55,767 bases of DNA from positions 1 to 55,767 of the forward strand of contig DLNC01000029.1 in assembly GCA_002478265.1 (NCBI GenBank), in the 5' to 3' direction. The stretch is from Syntrophaceae bacterium UBA7520 (GTDB taxonomy: Bacteria > Desulfobacterota > Syntrophia > Syntrophales > Smithellaceae). Made by a program: the position numbers and the translations under genes. The notes under the pieces were generated by a model. It was given only the letters and a program-made list of their open reading frames with translations, did no database searches and was not told the DNA's origin. Shown here one piece after another: positions 16,521-25,605 of this stretch (the stretch's first letter is position 1; each line of letters begins with the position of its first letter).

Positions 16521-17447
16521 TTACGCGTCTTCCAGTTTATTAGTTTTTAACCAATCTTCTTTAAGCAGATTCATGCGTTCAAAATCAAAAAGGAATGATT
16601 TTTTGTCGTAAACAGCCTTCACTCCCTCGGCATATTTTCGGGAAGTAAAAATCTCCATTAACCGGTCGGCAAGCGGCAAAACCTGCTCGGAAGGGATATA
16701 TTTTTCGGGAGTGCCGGTTTTCGCGTCATAGATTGTTTCGGTGAGAAAACCCCAGGCAATTTCACTGAGCGTGAATTTTTCCAGGTCGCGCCGCATGGCG
16801 TTTAGGTATCCCTGGCGGGCGGGATTTACAAACATAAAAATGTCCGCGTAAATAATGGCGTTGTGCACATGGTCGGCGACTTTCAGAAAACCGTCGCGGG
16901 CGGCGTCAGCGCCTAGAAGCGGCAAAAAGTTCTTGATATATGAGAGCACACCCAGCCCCGGTTTTTTCTGCCCCGGCAATTGCGGACGCTCGGCGGTAAA
17001 TTGCGCCCGGGGATTTATTGTCTCCAGCCATTCAATAACAATCAGGTTAAACGAACACGCTTCTCTTTTTTCATTAACCACAGCGCAGAATTCCGCGTGC
17101 GGCGTAAAGACTGTTTCGCTGAAACGCGTGTCGATAATAATATTTTCCGGCGCGGACGTTGCATCGTAAACACTCAGCCGGGAAGTAAAAGAGCCTTCTT
17201 TATCCGCCGAGATTTTTATTTTTGTGTAACCTTTGTCATGCAGATAAGAAATCAAGCCGATTTGCTCAAAGCGCTTTCTGATTTTTTCCTCGTCATAAAT
17301 ATTGAGAAAAAGATGCCGGCATTCCTTGTCTCCGGCATGCGCGGGCAGGCCGCACAGGAAATCGCCGGAATTTATATCCTGATCGATAAGACTTTTTAGC
17401 GAATCGGGGAAATATAAATTACCCGCTGGTTTTTTTCTCGATGGCAT
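16521..17447 (-). CDS. Protein of unknown function, last gene of aminotransferase operon
   Basis: I do not recognise this 308-residue protein. It has no signal peptide or membrane helix. Notable stretches are FTPHAEFCAVVNEKREAC (about 114-131), VIEWLETINPRAQF, and the helical C-terminal half with ADHVHNAIIYADIFMFVNPARQG. The ATG at 17447 has AGGTGAG just upstream. It follows the C69 hydrolase gene by 12 bases in the same orientation and closes a five-gene operon with an aminotransferase, a kinase-like protein, a glycerate kinase-type enzyme and the hydrolase. A role in the same pathway is likely, but no reaction can be proposed. Confidence 0.7.
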   Translation of the reverse strand: MPSRKKPAGNLYFPDSLKSLIDQDINSGDFLCGLPAHAGDKECRHLFLNIYDEEKIRKRFEQIGLISYLHDKGYTKIKISADKEGSFTSRLSVYDATSAPENIIIDTRFSETVFTPHAEFCAVVNEKREACSFNLIVIEWLETINPRAQFTAERPQLPGQKKPGLGVLSYIKNFLPLLGADAARDGFLKVADHVHNAIIYADIFMFVNPARQGYLNAMRRDLEKFTLSEIAWGFLTETIYDAKTGTPEKYIPSEQVLPLADRLMEIFTSRKYAEGVKAVYDKKSFLFDFERMNLLKEDWLKTNKLEDA

Positions 17448-17459
17448 ATCTCACCTGAG

Positions 17460-18731
17460 TTAAATAATTGGCACGCCGGAGCGCCGCGCGATACGCTTCC
17501 AGAAGAAGGCGGATGGCCGCAAGATTGGCGCCTTTATTGTTTTTATCCGCCCGAGAATATGCTTTTCTTTTTCTTCCGCCTCTGTAAAGGCGTTGTGAGA
17601 AAGTTTTATCAGAGAAGTATCCGCGTCAGGCCACCTGTGAGGCGGGAACGGCGCGACATATTTTTCTTCAATTTCTTTGATATAATCTGACGCCGAATCT
17701 CTGACGGATTCATAGCGTAAAAAGGCATTGATGTGATAAGCCTCGTGCCGCCACCAGTATGAATCAGCGGCATAATTGCCCGCGCCGACCCCTGCCTCCG
17801 CAAACGGCGCGGCGGGCAAAAAGGGCTTATAGGCGCTCAGGCACGGCGCGGAGCCGCCGGTGACAAAAATACGGAATTTGTCTTCCGGGTGCAGTTCCAC
17901 TACCATTGAGCCGGTGGTCTGTGATTTTCTGATGAGCTTGCCCGCGGCATGCATGCAGACGTCGCGGTTAAATCCTTTTCCCGGCGCCGCGCCGTGATGA
18001 GCTCTGAGCATCGCGAAAACTTCTCCGGCGCCGATTTTTCCCTTTGCCTGATTCATGGCGGCTTCATTGCCGCTTTTGCGGGAAGCGCTGCCCGCGAAAT
18101 AGGTAACCAGAGGATCGCTGAATTTGCTGAAATCGGCATTCGGCGCGAGTGAAGACGCGTCCCAGTCCCGCGCGATGGTGATGCCGTTGGAAATCGCGGC
18201 ATGCGTGCCGGCATCCTTCAGGACGTAGTCCCGGCCCACGGTCTCCAGCTTAATGATAAACTTCCGATCCATGATGATGAAGGAATTCATATAGCTGAAT
18301 GTCTTATCACGATAACCGCAGGCGCCCCCCTGACCGTATTTTTTCAAAAGATCGATAATGACGCGCGCCGCGCCCATTGCGTCGGCGCTTCTTTCCAGCC
18401 CCAGCCGCAGCAAATCCATGCCGATCAGCCCCGGAGATTTTTCCTGTTTTACTTTGGTAAAAAGCGCTTCGTTGCCGATGACCACGCCTTTTTCGTTGAC
18501 ACCCATCTCCGCCCCCCACAGCCAGAAAGGCTTGGAAAGCACCATGGCGTAAGTGGCTGCAACCTGAGGAATGCTGATATAAGTGCAGCGCAGGTCTTCT
18601 TTCGCGCTGTAGTTTCTTGCCGGCACAGATACGACAAGCTGCGCTTCATCCGGCTCGCGGTCGGAATTTTTTCCGAAAATGCTGATGCCGGAGCCTGTGT
18701 ATTCCGGCCCGATGCCGCATGTATCACACAT
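17460..18731 (-). CDS. C69-family Ntn hydrolase (secernin/dipeptidase-like)
   Basis: The 423-residue protein begins MCDTCGIGPEYTGSGISIFGKNSDREPDE, quoted here in part as MCDTCG and FGKNSDREPDE, the signature of peptidase family C69 and secernins. Cys 2 is the likely N-terminal nucleophile after Met removal. WLWGAEMGVNEKGVVIGNEA and the YSYMNSF-like segment (FSYMNSFIIMD) support the fold. The family cleaves dipeptides or other small amides. The start has AGGAGG five bases upstream. The gene lies in the aminotransferase operon, 27 bases after the glycerate kinase-type gene and 12 before the unknown gene. It may release an amino acid or amine that the aminotransferase uses; this is inference. 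Confidence 0.88.
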   Translation of the reverse strand: MCDTCGIGPEYTGSGISIFGKNSDREPDEAQLVVSVPARNYSAKEDLRCTYISIPQVAATYAMVLSKPFWLWGAEMGVNEKGVVIGNEALFTKVKQEKSPGLIGMDLLRLGLERSADAMGAARVIIDLLKKYGQGGACGYRDKTFSYMNSFIIMDRKFIIKLETVGRDYVLKDAGTHAAISNGITIARDWDASSLAPNADFSKFSDPLVTYFAGSASRKSGNEAAMNQAKGKIGAGEVFAMLRAHHGAAPGKGFNRDVCMHAAGKLIRKSQTTGSMVVELHPEDKFRIFVTGGSAPCLSAYKPFLPAAPFAEAGVGAGNYAADSYWWRHEAYHINAFLRYESVRDSASDYIKEIEEKYVAPFPPHRWPDADTSLIKLSHNAFTEAEEKEKHILGRIKTIKAPILRPSAFFWKRIARRSGVPII

Positions 18732-18758
18732 AAAAACCTCCTTTTGCCGGCAAGTTTA

Positions 18759-20102
18759 TCACACAACCAAAAGAATTTGTATATCGCAGACGTTGGTGTA
18801 AGTGGGACCGGTTTTGAATAGGCCGCCCGTCTTGGCGAAAAAATTATACGAGTCATTTCGCGCCAGATGTGTCTGTGCCGTGGCCGCGATTTTTTTCATT
18901 TCTTCCATCAGTTTCGGCGTGACGAAAGCGCCCGCAGCGTCCGTCGGCCCGTCGCTTCCGTCCGTCCCCGCGGACAGAAAGTAAACGTTTTGCGCGCCGG
19001 GCTTGAGGCGATGCAGCGCGCAGGCGAAAGCCAGTGCCATCTCCTGATTTCTGCCGCCCTTGCCTTCGCCGCGGATGGTCACGGTGGTCTCGCCGCCGCT
19101 GATGAGCAGAAAATTTTTTGCCGCAACTCTCTTATCAGAAATTAATTCCACTGCCTTTCGCGCGAACATCATGCCGGTTTCCGCTGCTTCACCGGTAAGG
19201 GTTGTGGAAAGAATCCGCGCGTTGTAGCCCAGATTTTGTGCTTCTGTTAAGGCCGCCTGGCAGGCAAGCGTGTTATTGCCGATAATAATGTTTGTCGTGT
19301 TTTTGAACGCCGGATCATTACCTTTCGGTGTTTCCGGAATCCGTCCTTTTGTTCCCTGCAGCAGGTGTTCCATTACCGCCTGAGGAAGTTTGTTTTCCAG
19401 AGAATATTTCCTCGCGATAGCCAGCGCGTCGGCAAAAGTGGTCGGATCAGGCGCGGTAATGCCGGAAGCGATGGTATCGAGGCGGTCGCTGATGACATCG
19501 GATAAAATCAGATTAACGAGCCGCGCCGGATAAGCGATTTTTGCCAGCCCGCCTCCTTTTACCCGCGAGAGATGCTTGCGGACGCAGTTCATTTCATCAA
19601 TATCCGCGCCGGAGGCCAAAAGCAGCTTTGTTGTTTTTATTTTATCCGCGAGCGTCAGCGTTTCCGCGGGAAGGCAAAAAAGAGCGGAGCCCCCGCCGGA
19701 GATAAGATTGATAATCAGCGTTTTTTCATCTGCTTCACGAGCCATTTCCGAGAGAGCTTCGGCCCCCCGCACGCTGTTTTCATCAGGCAGCGGATGCCCG
19801 GCTTCCATTACCTTAATTTTTTTGGTTTTAACCGTATGTCCATACTTGGTGATGACCAGACCGCGGCCAATATCGCTTTCCAAAACTTGCTCTATTGCCG
19901 CGGCCATTCTTGCGGCGGCCTTGCCGATGCCCAGAACGATTACTTCTTTATAACGGTGAAGGTCTTCAGAAAGAATGGTTTCTTGATTACTGATGAATAG
20001 TTTACCATTTTCTTTTTTTACGCGAGAGGTAATGAGCCTGCCCGGATCAACGGCCTGCACCGCCTCCCGGTATATCTTAACGAGGTTATCCAAATGATTC
20101 AT
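18759..20102 (-). CDS. Glycerate 2-kinase-type (DUF4147/MOFRL) enzyme
   Basis: About 447 residues with the two domains of the DUF4147/MOFRL family: GIGKAAARMAAAIEQ near the start, the NLISGGGSALF loop, and the C-terminal MOFRL part with LISGGETTVTIRGEGKGGRNQEMALA and SAGTDGSDGPTDAAGA. These enzymes phosphorylate D-glycerate to 2-phosphoglycerate using ATP. I prefer the ATG at 20102, where the family N-terminus begins; a GTG at 20147 would also be in frame and would leave a shorter gap to the upstream gene. It lies in a five-gene operon with an aminotransferase and a C69 hydrolase, so its substrate may be a glycerate-like product of that pathway. Confidence 0.88.
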   Translation of the reverse strand: MNHLDNLVKIYREAVQAVDPGRLITSRVKKENGKLFISNQETILSEDLHRYKEVIVLGIGKAAARMAAAIEQVLESDIGRGLVITKYGHTVKTKKIKVMEAGHPLPDENSVRGAEALSEMAREADEKTLIINLISGGGSALFCLPAETLTLADKIKTTKLLLASGADIDEMNCVRKHLSRVKGGGLAKIAYPARLVNLILSDVISDRLDTIASGITAPDPTTFADALAIARKYSLENKLPQAVMEHLLQGTKGRIPETPKGNDPAFKNTTNIIIGNNTLACQAALTEAQNLGYNARILSTTLTGEAAETGMMFARKAVELISDKRVAAKNFLLISGGETTVTIRGEGKGGRNQEMALAFACALHRLKPGAQNVYFLSAGTDGSDGPTDAAGAFVTPKLMEEMKKIAATAQTHLARNDSYNFFAKTGGLFKTGPTYTNVCDIQILLVV

Positions 20103-20159
20103 GATAATTTTTTCGCGTCTTTCTATGCCTTTTTCCGCGCGAACCACAGTGGAAAAAGA

Positions 20160-21131
20160 TCAACGCCTGATTTTGCCCGGCAGAATATAGACGTAGGGTT
20201 TGCGCAGAATATATTTATGCAGCCAGCGATCAAGGCGGCGCAGCGCCAGGAAAACAATCCAGATAGTTTTATCCTCGCGGTAATAAGCGCTGATTTCTTT
20301 TTCGGTGAACGGGGCCAGGTTAAGTTTGCCGCCTTCGGTACGATAAAAAACGTTGGCGGCATCAATGAGCAGCGGCACCAGTTCCGGGCGCTGTTCCTTG
20401 TAGAAATTGGCGATAAGATCGATGGTCACCAGCCGGGCGTCATAATATCTGGTCATTACTCCTTCCAGAAAGAGCCAGCGGATAAGCCAGCGCAAAAAAG
20501 AAGGCGCGCTGCGCAGGAAAAGTTCCGGGTCAAGCTGTTCTGCCGCGTTTTTCTTCATCAGTGGCGTGCTGGTATCGATATACAGGAGCTTGGTAGCGGA
20601 ATTAATATGTGGGTTTTCCGCGTTGAAGTCCATGATGGACCAGTTGGAAATCTGCCCGTCTATCCCCAGGGCGCGCTCAGGCTCGGCTTTGTTGAAAGAC
20701 CATACCTTCATCAGTTCGCGCAGCACGCACAAAAAAAGCGCGCGTATGTTTTCTTTATCCAGAAGATGGATGGCGCGGTTGCCGATGGATTCGGCAGGCA
20801 GTTTGCGCTGCAGGTCAAAAGCCACGATTTTTCCATCCGCGGCGGCAAACCAGACAAATCCGAAATCCGGCACGTTGATGCCAATCTCTTTTTGCAGAAT
20901 GTTGTTGTAGTCGTTGTAGATGCGCGCGTAATGCTCTATTTCCTCCCTGCTTTGAAAAATGGGCATGCGTTTGCAGGCAAGATTCCGTGTCGCGGGGCTG
21001 TCGATTTCAAAAATAGTGCTGATCTCTCCGTAACCCAGTATCCTTGCCGGAATTTTGCTTTTTTCCGGATGCTCCGGGTCAAGCCCCTTTTCAAATTCTT
21101 TGAGAAGTTCTATGTCTGTATTTATCTGCAT
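20160..21131 (-). CDS. Kinase-like protein of unknown substrate
   Basis: The 323-residue protein has an N-terminal pattern like a protein-kinase or aminoglycoside-kinase fold: ILGYGEISTIFEI (about 28-40) resembles a glycine-rich loop, and LACKRMPIF would supply the lysine. The middle carries GQISNWSIMDFN and LLYIDTSTPLM, possible counterparts of the catalytic and metal loops. These parallels are weak, so kinase activity is only a proposal. GGGAGG precedes the ATG at 21131; the longer frame to 21335 runs into the aminotransferase gene and is rejected. It lies 20 bases after that gene, in the same operon. Confidence 0.72.
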   Translation of the reverse strand: MQINTDIELLKEFEKGLDPEHPEKSKIPARILGYGEISTIFEIDSPATRNLACKRMPIFQSREEIEHYARIYNDYNNILQKEIGINVPDFGFVWFAAADGKIVAFDLQRKLPAESIGNRAIHLLDKENIRALFLCVLRELMKVWSFNKAEPERALGIDGQISNWSIMDFNAENPHINSATKLLYIDTSTPLMKKNAAEQLDPELFLRSAPSFLRWLIRWLFLEGVMTRYYDARLVTIDLIANFYKEQRPELVPLLIDAANVFYRTEGGKLNLAPFTEKEISAYYREDKTIWIVFLALRRLDRWLHKYILRKPYVYILPGKIRR

Positions 21132-21151
21132 GGCGGCCTCCCGCGTTCGGC

Positions 21152-22432
21152 TTATTTCAGGCCCAGAAAATCCGCGGCGTCTTTGAGCGCCGCGTCGATG
21201 CCGGAGATAATCTCTCCGGCAACCTTTTTGTCTATAATCAGCGGTGGCAGCAGCTGACAGACGCGTTTGTCGTTGTTGGCGTAAATGGCGAGTATCCCAT
21301 GGTCGTAGCAGGCCTTGGTCAAAAGCGGCCCGCAATTTTCGTTGACCATCTCGATGCCCATCATCAGCCCTAGTTGCCGCAGACCCACCAGGATGCGCGA
21401 ATGCTTTTTCTTCAATTCGGCGAATGCGTACGTAAACACGGAAGCCAGATTATTTACATTCTGCAGAAAATCCGGGTGAGAAGATTCTTCCAGGACGGCG
21501 GCCGCCACCGGGCATCCTACTTCCGCGCCGCCGAAAGTGGATATGTGAATGAAGGGATTTTGGCGGAAAAAATCCATGTATTTGCGTCGGAAACAGGTGG
21601 CGCTCATCGGGTAGATGCCGCCGGATAAGCCCTTGCCGATGACGATAATATCAGGCACGGTTTCGTAATGTTCTATGCCCCAGAGTCTGCCGGTGCGCCC
21701 CAATCCCGTTTGCACTTCGTCGATAATCAAAAGAGCGCCGTGGCGGGAGCAAATTTCACCGACTTTTTTATAATAATCAGGATCAGGCAGCGGCATGCCC
21801 AGCGTGGCCGGTATGGTTTCAAAGATAACCGCGGCGGTATTTTCATCCATAGCCTTACTGAGTGCATCGATGTCGTTAAAAGGTATCTGGACAAAACCCG
21901 GCAGATTAGGGCCGAAGGGAGCGCGGTACTGTTCATCGCCGGTGGCCAGGGCGAACCCCGTGTGCCCGTGATAGCCGCCCTGCGCGGAAATAATCTTGAA
22001 TTTGCCGGTGTAGCCGCGCGCGAGCTTTATCGCCAGGTCAATCGCCTCGCCGCCGCCCACGCCGAACACCGTGCCTTCAATATCGCCGGGCATCAGCCGT
22101 GCCAGTTTTTCGGCCAGCAGGGCGCGCTGCTCGCTGATCAGATGATGATTGCCGATATCCAGTTCATCAAGGGATTCCTTGAGCGCCTGAACAATTTTAG
22201 GATTGCGGTGGCCAAGGTTGAATACGCCGCCGTTGCAGTGGCAGTTAATCAGGCGTTTACCGGTATGTGCGTCCCAGACATAAGGCCCTTCGCGCCGGCC
22301 GAAAACAAACTGCATGTCATAGGCCTGGAAAGTCTCCGCCTTGCCTGGGTTGACATATTGGGCAAAGCGCTGGATGATGTTATCTTTGATGTCTTGTCCG
22401 ATATGCTTCATTGATTCTACGCTTTCCGTCAT
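21152..22432 (-). CDS. Class III PLP-dependent aminotransferase
   Basis: About 427 residues. Features of the acetylornithine/GABA/alanine-glyoxylate-type class III fold are clear: GGGEAIDLAIKLARGYTGK, GYHGHTGFALATG, IIDEVQTGLGRTGRLWG and VIGKGLSGGIYPMSA, where the lysine of GKGLSGG is the PLP Schiff-base residue. The substrate is not evident. The frame stays open to 22489, but a strong promoter at 22461-22489 occupies that stretch, so translation must start downstream, at the ATG at 22432 or 22411; no clear ribosome-binding site decides. It is the first gene of a five-gene operon. Confidence 0.88.
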   Translation of the reverse strand: MTESVESMKHIGQDIKDNIIQRFAQYVNPGKAETFQAYDMQFVFGRREGPYVWDAHTGKRLINCHCNGGVFNLGHRNPKIVQALKESLDELDIGNHHLISEQRALLAEKLARLMPGDIEGTVFGVGGGEAIDLAIKLARGYTGKFKIISAQGGYHGHTGFALATGDEQYRAPFGPNLPGFVQIPFNDIDALSKAMDENTAAVIFETIPATLGMPLPDPDYYKKVGEICSRHGALLIIDEVQTGLGRTGRLWGIEHYETVPDIIVIGKGLSGGIYPMSATCFRRKYMDFFRQNPFIHISTFGGAEVGCPVAAAVLEESSHPDFLQNVNNLASVFTYAFAELKKKHSRILVGLRQLGLMMGIEMVNENCGPLLTKACYDHGILAIYANNDKRVCQLLPPLIIDKKVAGEIISGIDAALKDAADFLGLK

Positions 22433-22460
22433 TTTGTCATGGCGACTATATACTAAAATA

Positions 22461-22489
22461 ATTGTAAGACACACAGTCCGGGGAGTCAA
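22461..22489 (-). promoter_or_regulatory. Strong sigma-70 promoter of the five-gene aminotransferase operon
   Basis: On the minus strand, TTGACT (complement of 22484-22489), a 17-base spacer and TACAAT (complement of 22461-22466) form a near-consensus promoter. Transcription would begin near 22455, about 20 bases before the first usable ATG. Confidence 0.75.
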
Positions 22490-22605
22490 TCAAAGAGTGC
22501 GCAGGAGATTCGTGTTAAATATTGCGCCGGTTGGTCGATGTATTCTCAACAAAGATGATTCATATCTGTGGGACAAAGCACTTCGGCAAAGAGTTTATAA
22601 TCTCA

Positions 22606-22635
22606 TTGACATATCGCGAAGCTCTAACCTATGCT
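22606..22635 (+). promoter_or_regulatory. Sigma-70 promoter of the SCP2/M24 operon
   Basis: TTGACA (22606-22611), an 18-base spacer and TATGCT (22630-22635) precede the AGGAGG at 22653-22658. The promoter is divergent from the one at 22461-22489, about 120 bases away. Confidence 0.65.
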
Positions 22636-22665
22636 TGCGAAAAGTATCAGACAGGAGGAAACAAC

Positions 22666-23067
22666 ATGTCAGAAAATCTCGAGTACCTGAGCCCGGCATG
22701 GCGTGATGAGGCGCTCAAGAGGCTGCAATCCGAACTCACGCCGGAGAAGATGAACAAAGTAACAACATCTATGTCCAATATTTATAAAAACTGCCCCAAG
22801 GGCGTGGATATGTTTCTCTTTGTCGAATGCAAGGAGGGAAAAATAACCCGCGTGGAAACAGGCACCGGTGAACCTCCCAAGGCGGAATTTCTCATCACCG
22901 GCAATTATGAAACATTTGCCAGAATTTCCCGGGCGGAACTGGGAGCGCAAAAAGCACTGATGACGGGAAAGCTCAAGCTCAAAGGCAACCTGGCCAAGGC
23001 GCTTAAGCTCGCGGCGGTTTCCGACCGTCTCAACAAAGTATTGGCCAAAATACCGGCTAATTATTAA
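22666..23067 (+). CDS. SCP2 sterol-carrier-domain protein
   Basis: The 133-residue protein is a stand-alone SCP2 domain: a hydrophobic-ligand pocket protein of the sterol carrier type that binds lipids or acyl-CoA. Supporting pattern is FLITGNYETFARISRAELGAQKALMTGKLKLKG (quoted in part as GKLKLKGNLAKALKLA), the typical C-terminal half. A perfect AGGAGG at 22653-22658 fixes the ATG at 22666; the open frame reaches back to 22522 but would cross the promoter. It is the first of a two-gene operon with the M24 peptidase 12 bases downstream. The cargo is unknown. Confidence 0.88.
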   Translation: MSENLEYLSPAWRDEALKRLQSELTPEKMNKVTTSMSNIYKNCPKGVDMFLFVECKEGKITRVETGTGEPPKAEFLITGNYETFARISRAELGAQKALMTGKLKLKGNLAKALKLAAVSDRLNKVLAKIPANY

Positions 23068-23079
23068 GGGAGAAAAAAT

Positions 23080-24303
23080 ATGCCTAGAAAACTGGATCCA
23101 AAAGACAAGTATTACATTGATAATCCCGGTCGCGTTAAGGCGATTCAGGCCGAAATGCACAAACGCGGCATTGACGTGTATCTTGGTTCACGCATACGCA
23201 CCATGAGCTTTGTCATGGATACGTTTTGCCCGTGGAGAAGCTATATAATTATTCCGCCCGAAGGACAGCCAACCTACTTCACTTTCGTGGTGGACGCGTT
23301 GCGGATAGGAGACGAAACCTGGCTGGATGGCGATCATGTCCGCGCCTACGGGCCAATGGGCGGCATGGATCAGATTTCCGCGATTACTGATTATATCAAA
23401 GACGAGGTAGGAATCAAAAAAGGGCGCATCGGTTACGAGGACGGAATTTCCGCCTACACAGCCGAGGGCAATCTGACGCATTGGGAATATACCCATTTTA
23501 AAGACGCTCTGCCCGGTTTTGAATGGGTGAACGCCCATGACATTATTGACGCGCTTTCCCTGATAAAAGACAAAGGGACAATCGAGCGTTTTCGCACCGC
23601 TTCGCTTATCGTTGATGAAGGGCATAAAGCGGCGCGCGCGGCGCTGGAAAACGGCGGCTACAACGGCATGACGGAAACGGTTATTGCCGGGATTGCCGCG
23701 CTGGCGATGCGCAAGGCAGGAAGCGTTTCCGAGTGGAATTTCGCGGGGCTGAATGAGATTTCCAGCGGCTACCGCACGGGGTTGGGGGCCTGCACTCCTC
23801 CGACCACCAAGGAAATAAAAGCGGGTGAACCGCTGATGCTGGATTTTCACGCGATGTTCAAACTGGCGCTGGGAGATCATTCGCATAATTATCTGATCGG
23901 GCCGGCAACAAAACGTCAGCGCTGGCACGCGGATAATTTTGTCGCGATTATCCAGAAGGTAATTGATAACTACCGCGCCGGAACAACTCCCGGAACGCTA
24001 GCCGCGATTATGATGGATTACGCCGAGTCGCGCGGCTGCGGCGATTTTATTCAGCCCGCGTGCGAGCATGGCATCGGACTTTTCGGCGACGAATGGCGCA
24101 TTGGCGCGGTGGTCAACCCCGATCTTCCGTACTGGACGGATCAGGACCACACCTATCAGGAAAATGAGGTGGTTGTCTGCGCCATGCAGTACGCCGCGCC
24201 GGAAGAGAATATCGGTTTCCGCTACGAAAACGATATTGTTATTCTCAAGAACGGCTGTGAAGTGATGTCCAAGTATCCGCTCGGCATCGAAGAAATTACG
24301 TAG
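23080..24303 (+). CDS. M24-family metallopeptidase (Xaa-Pro peptidase/creatinase-like)
   Basis: The 407-residue protein has an N-terminal creatinase-like domain (to about 165) and a C-terminal pita-bread domain. Metal ligands can be placed: Asp in LMLDFHAMF, Asp in GDHSHNY, His in CEHGIGLFGDEW, and a Glu in FRYENDIVIL. That set is typical for M24 enzymes, which include X-Pro aminopeptidases, creatinases and some lyases such as DMSP lyase. Sequence alone does not choose among them. AAGGGAG precedes the start. The SCP2 gene lies directly upstream, an unusual partner, which may hint at a hydrophobic or modified substrate. Confidence 0.87.
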   Translation: MPRKLDPKDKYYIDNPGRVKAIQAEMHKRGIDVYLGSRIRTMSFVMDTFCPWRSYIIIPPEGQPTYFTFVVDALRIGDETWLDGDHVRAYGPMGGMDQISAITDYIKDEVGIKKGRIGYEDGISAYTAEGNLTHWEYTHFKDALPGFEWVNAHDIIDALSLIKDKGTIERFRTASLIVDEGHKAARAALENGGYNGMTETVIAGIAALAMRKAGSVSEWNFAGLNEISSGYRTGLGACTPPTTKEIKAGEPLMLDFHAMFKLALGDHSHNYLIGPATKRQRWHADNFVAIIQKVIDNYRAGTTPGTLAAIMMDYAESRGCGDFIQPACEHGIGLFGDEWRIGAVVNPDLPYWTDQDHTYQENEVVVCAMQYAAPEENIGFRYENDIVILKNGCEVMSKYPLGIEEIT

Positions 24304-24357
24304 GCGGTTTTTAGAGAAACATCTTTCTGCCGGAATGGTCAGGCAGGTGAACTTCTG

Positions 24358-25380
24358 CTACGCGCTTATTTTTATGCCGTGCGAACTGTCGTCGGTTAAT
24401 ATCTCAAAAGCCGCGCGGTGCCGCGTGGAAAGAATTTCCGTGTCAGCGGATTTGCCTTTCACTTTGCGTGTTATTTTTAACCGGCAGGAAGCTATTTTAG
24501 TGTTCAGGCAATGCTTGTTGCCGCCCGGCGGGTTGTAATAATTCAGGCCGACGAAAGCTTCTTTGGGAGCCTGCATATTTCCTTCCACTGCGACGGAATC
24601 GTTTTCCGATAGGAATTTCCAGGTGAAGTAATTGAAAGCGCCGTCTGCCCGAAACATCTGTTTCAGGCTGTTTAAGGCGATTTCTTCCCCGCGATGACGC
24701 AGGACCAGCGGCGTCATATAGGGCGTCCAGAAAGGGCCTATTTTTACGCGTGCGGTGGCCACTTCCAGAAAGCTTTCCGAGGCGTCATCAAACCCTGCCA
24801 CCTGTCCCCAGGCGTAATCGTCGGTGTGCTTGCTGCCCCAGTTGTGGTTTTGGCTGCCGATCCAATTGTTTATAACGATTTCTTCGCCGTCAACATGGAG
24901 CAATCCGCTGTACGCGGCCTGAGGCATGCCCACCAGGCTTTTTGCCTTGGGAAATCCCTTATCGTACAAACCGGGGGGCAGTAGAAAAAGAGGATTTGAC
25001 GCTCCCGCGAAATTTAAATCCCAGGAAATCTCGTGCCCGCCGGAGGAAGCCGCGCCCTGGAGCCGGTTTTTCTCCAGTACGGAAGACGCGATTTTCACGA
25101 AAAAATTATCCCTGGCAAAAACGCATTCTTGGAAAGCGATCTCGCTTTTTACGGCGATATGGCGGTTTGTCTCCCCGTTGAAAAAAACAGCCCATAATTC
25201 ACCGATGGCGTTTTGCGGATTGTTGTGCGGGCTGAAGATGGTGTAGCGTATCCAGAAAGCCAGCGGCCGCGCCGGATGATTGGCGCGCTGAAAAAAACTT
25301 TCATAGTGGCCTTTTTGCTGGCTGGGAAGATAACGCGTCCAGTTTGCCTGCCTGCTCAAACGGGTTAAAGCGTTTTCCAT
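24358..25380 (-). CDS. AttH/CrtC-like lipocalin-fold protein, unknown
   Basis: The 340-residue protein has no signal peptide. Mid-protein, INNWIGSQNHNWGSKHTDDYAWGQVAGF (quoted here in part as GSQNHNWGSKHTDDYAWG) matches the conserved strand pair of the AttH/hydroxyneurosporene synthase (CrtC)-like and tocopherol-cyclase-like double lipocalins, where this segment carries the polar pocket residues. Members act on hydrophobic substrates. The exact reaction is unknown here. The gene is convergent with the M24 gene and has no same-strand partner. A role in lipid or isoprenoid modification is a guess. Confidence 0.65.
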   Translation of the reverse strand: MENALTRLSRQANWTRYLPSQQKGHYESFFQRANHPARPLAFWIRYTIFSPHNNPQNAIGELWAVFFNGETNRHIAVKSEIAFQECVFARDNFFVKIASSVLEKNRLQGAASSGGHEISWDLNFAGASNPLFLLPPGLYDKGFPKAKSLVGMPQAAYSGLLHVDGEEIVINNWIGSQNHNWGSKHTDDYAWGQVAGFDDASESFLEVATARVKIGPFWTPYMTPLVLRHRGEEIALNSLKQMFRADGAFNYFTWKFLSENDSVAVEGNMQAPKEAFVGLNYYNPPGGNKHCLNTKIASCRLKITRKVKGKSADTEILSTRHRAAFEILTDDSSHGIKISA

Positions 25381-25605
25381 TGCGGAGCCCTCCCTTTTTT
25401 ACGCCGGTAAAGAAAAGGTGTTTGCTGAATATTACTGTCGCGCCTTTTATATCCGCGCCTACCGGAGACAGGTTGACATATTTCCAGAGTTTCTTCAAGC
25501 AGCCGTCGATATTTAAAAAACCCGCCTGCGGTGGAAATTATGATTGACGTTGACGTCGCAGGGCGGTAAATTTCATTACAATAAATTAAAAAGGAGGGCA
25601 TAATC

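Noticed and set aside
21132..21335. Longer start for the kinase-like protein
   Set aside because: It is a shadow of the aminotransferase gene; GGGAGG precedes the ATG at 21131.
22433..22489. Longer start of the class III aminotransferase
   Set aside because: The TTG at 22489 is the -35 box of a strong promoter on the same strand, so it cannot be translated.
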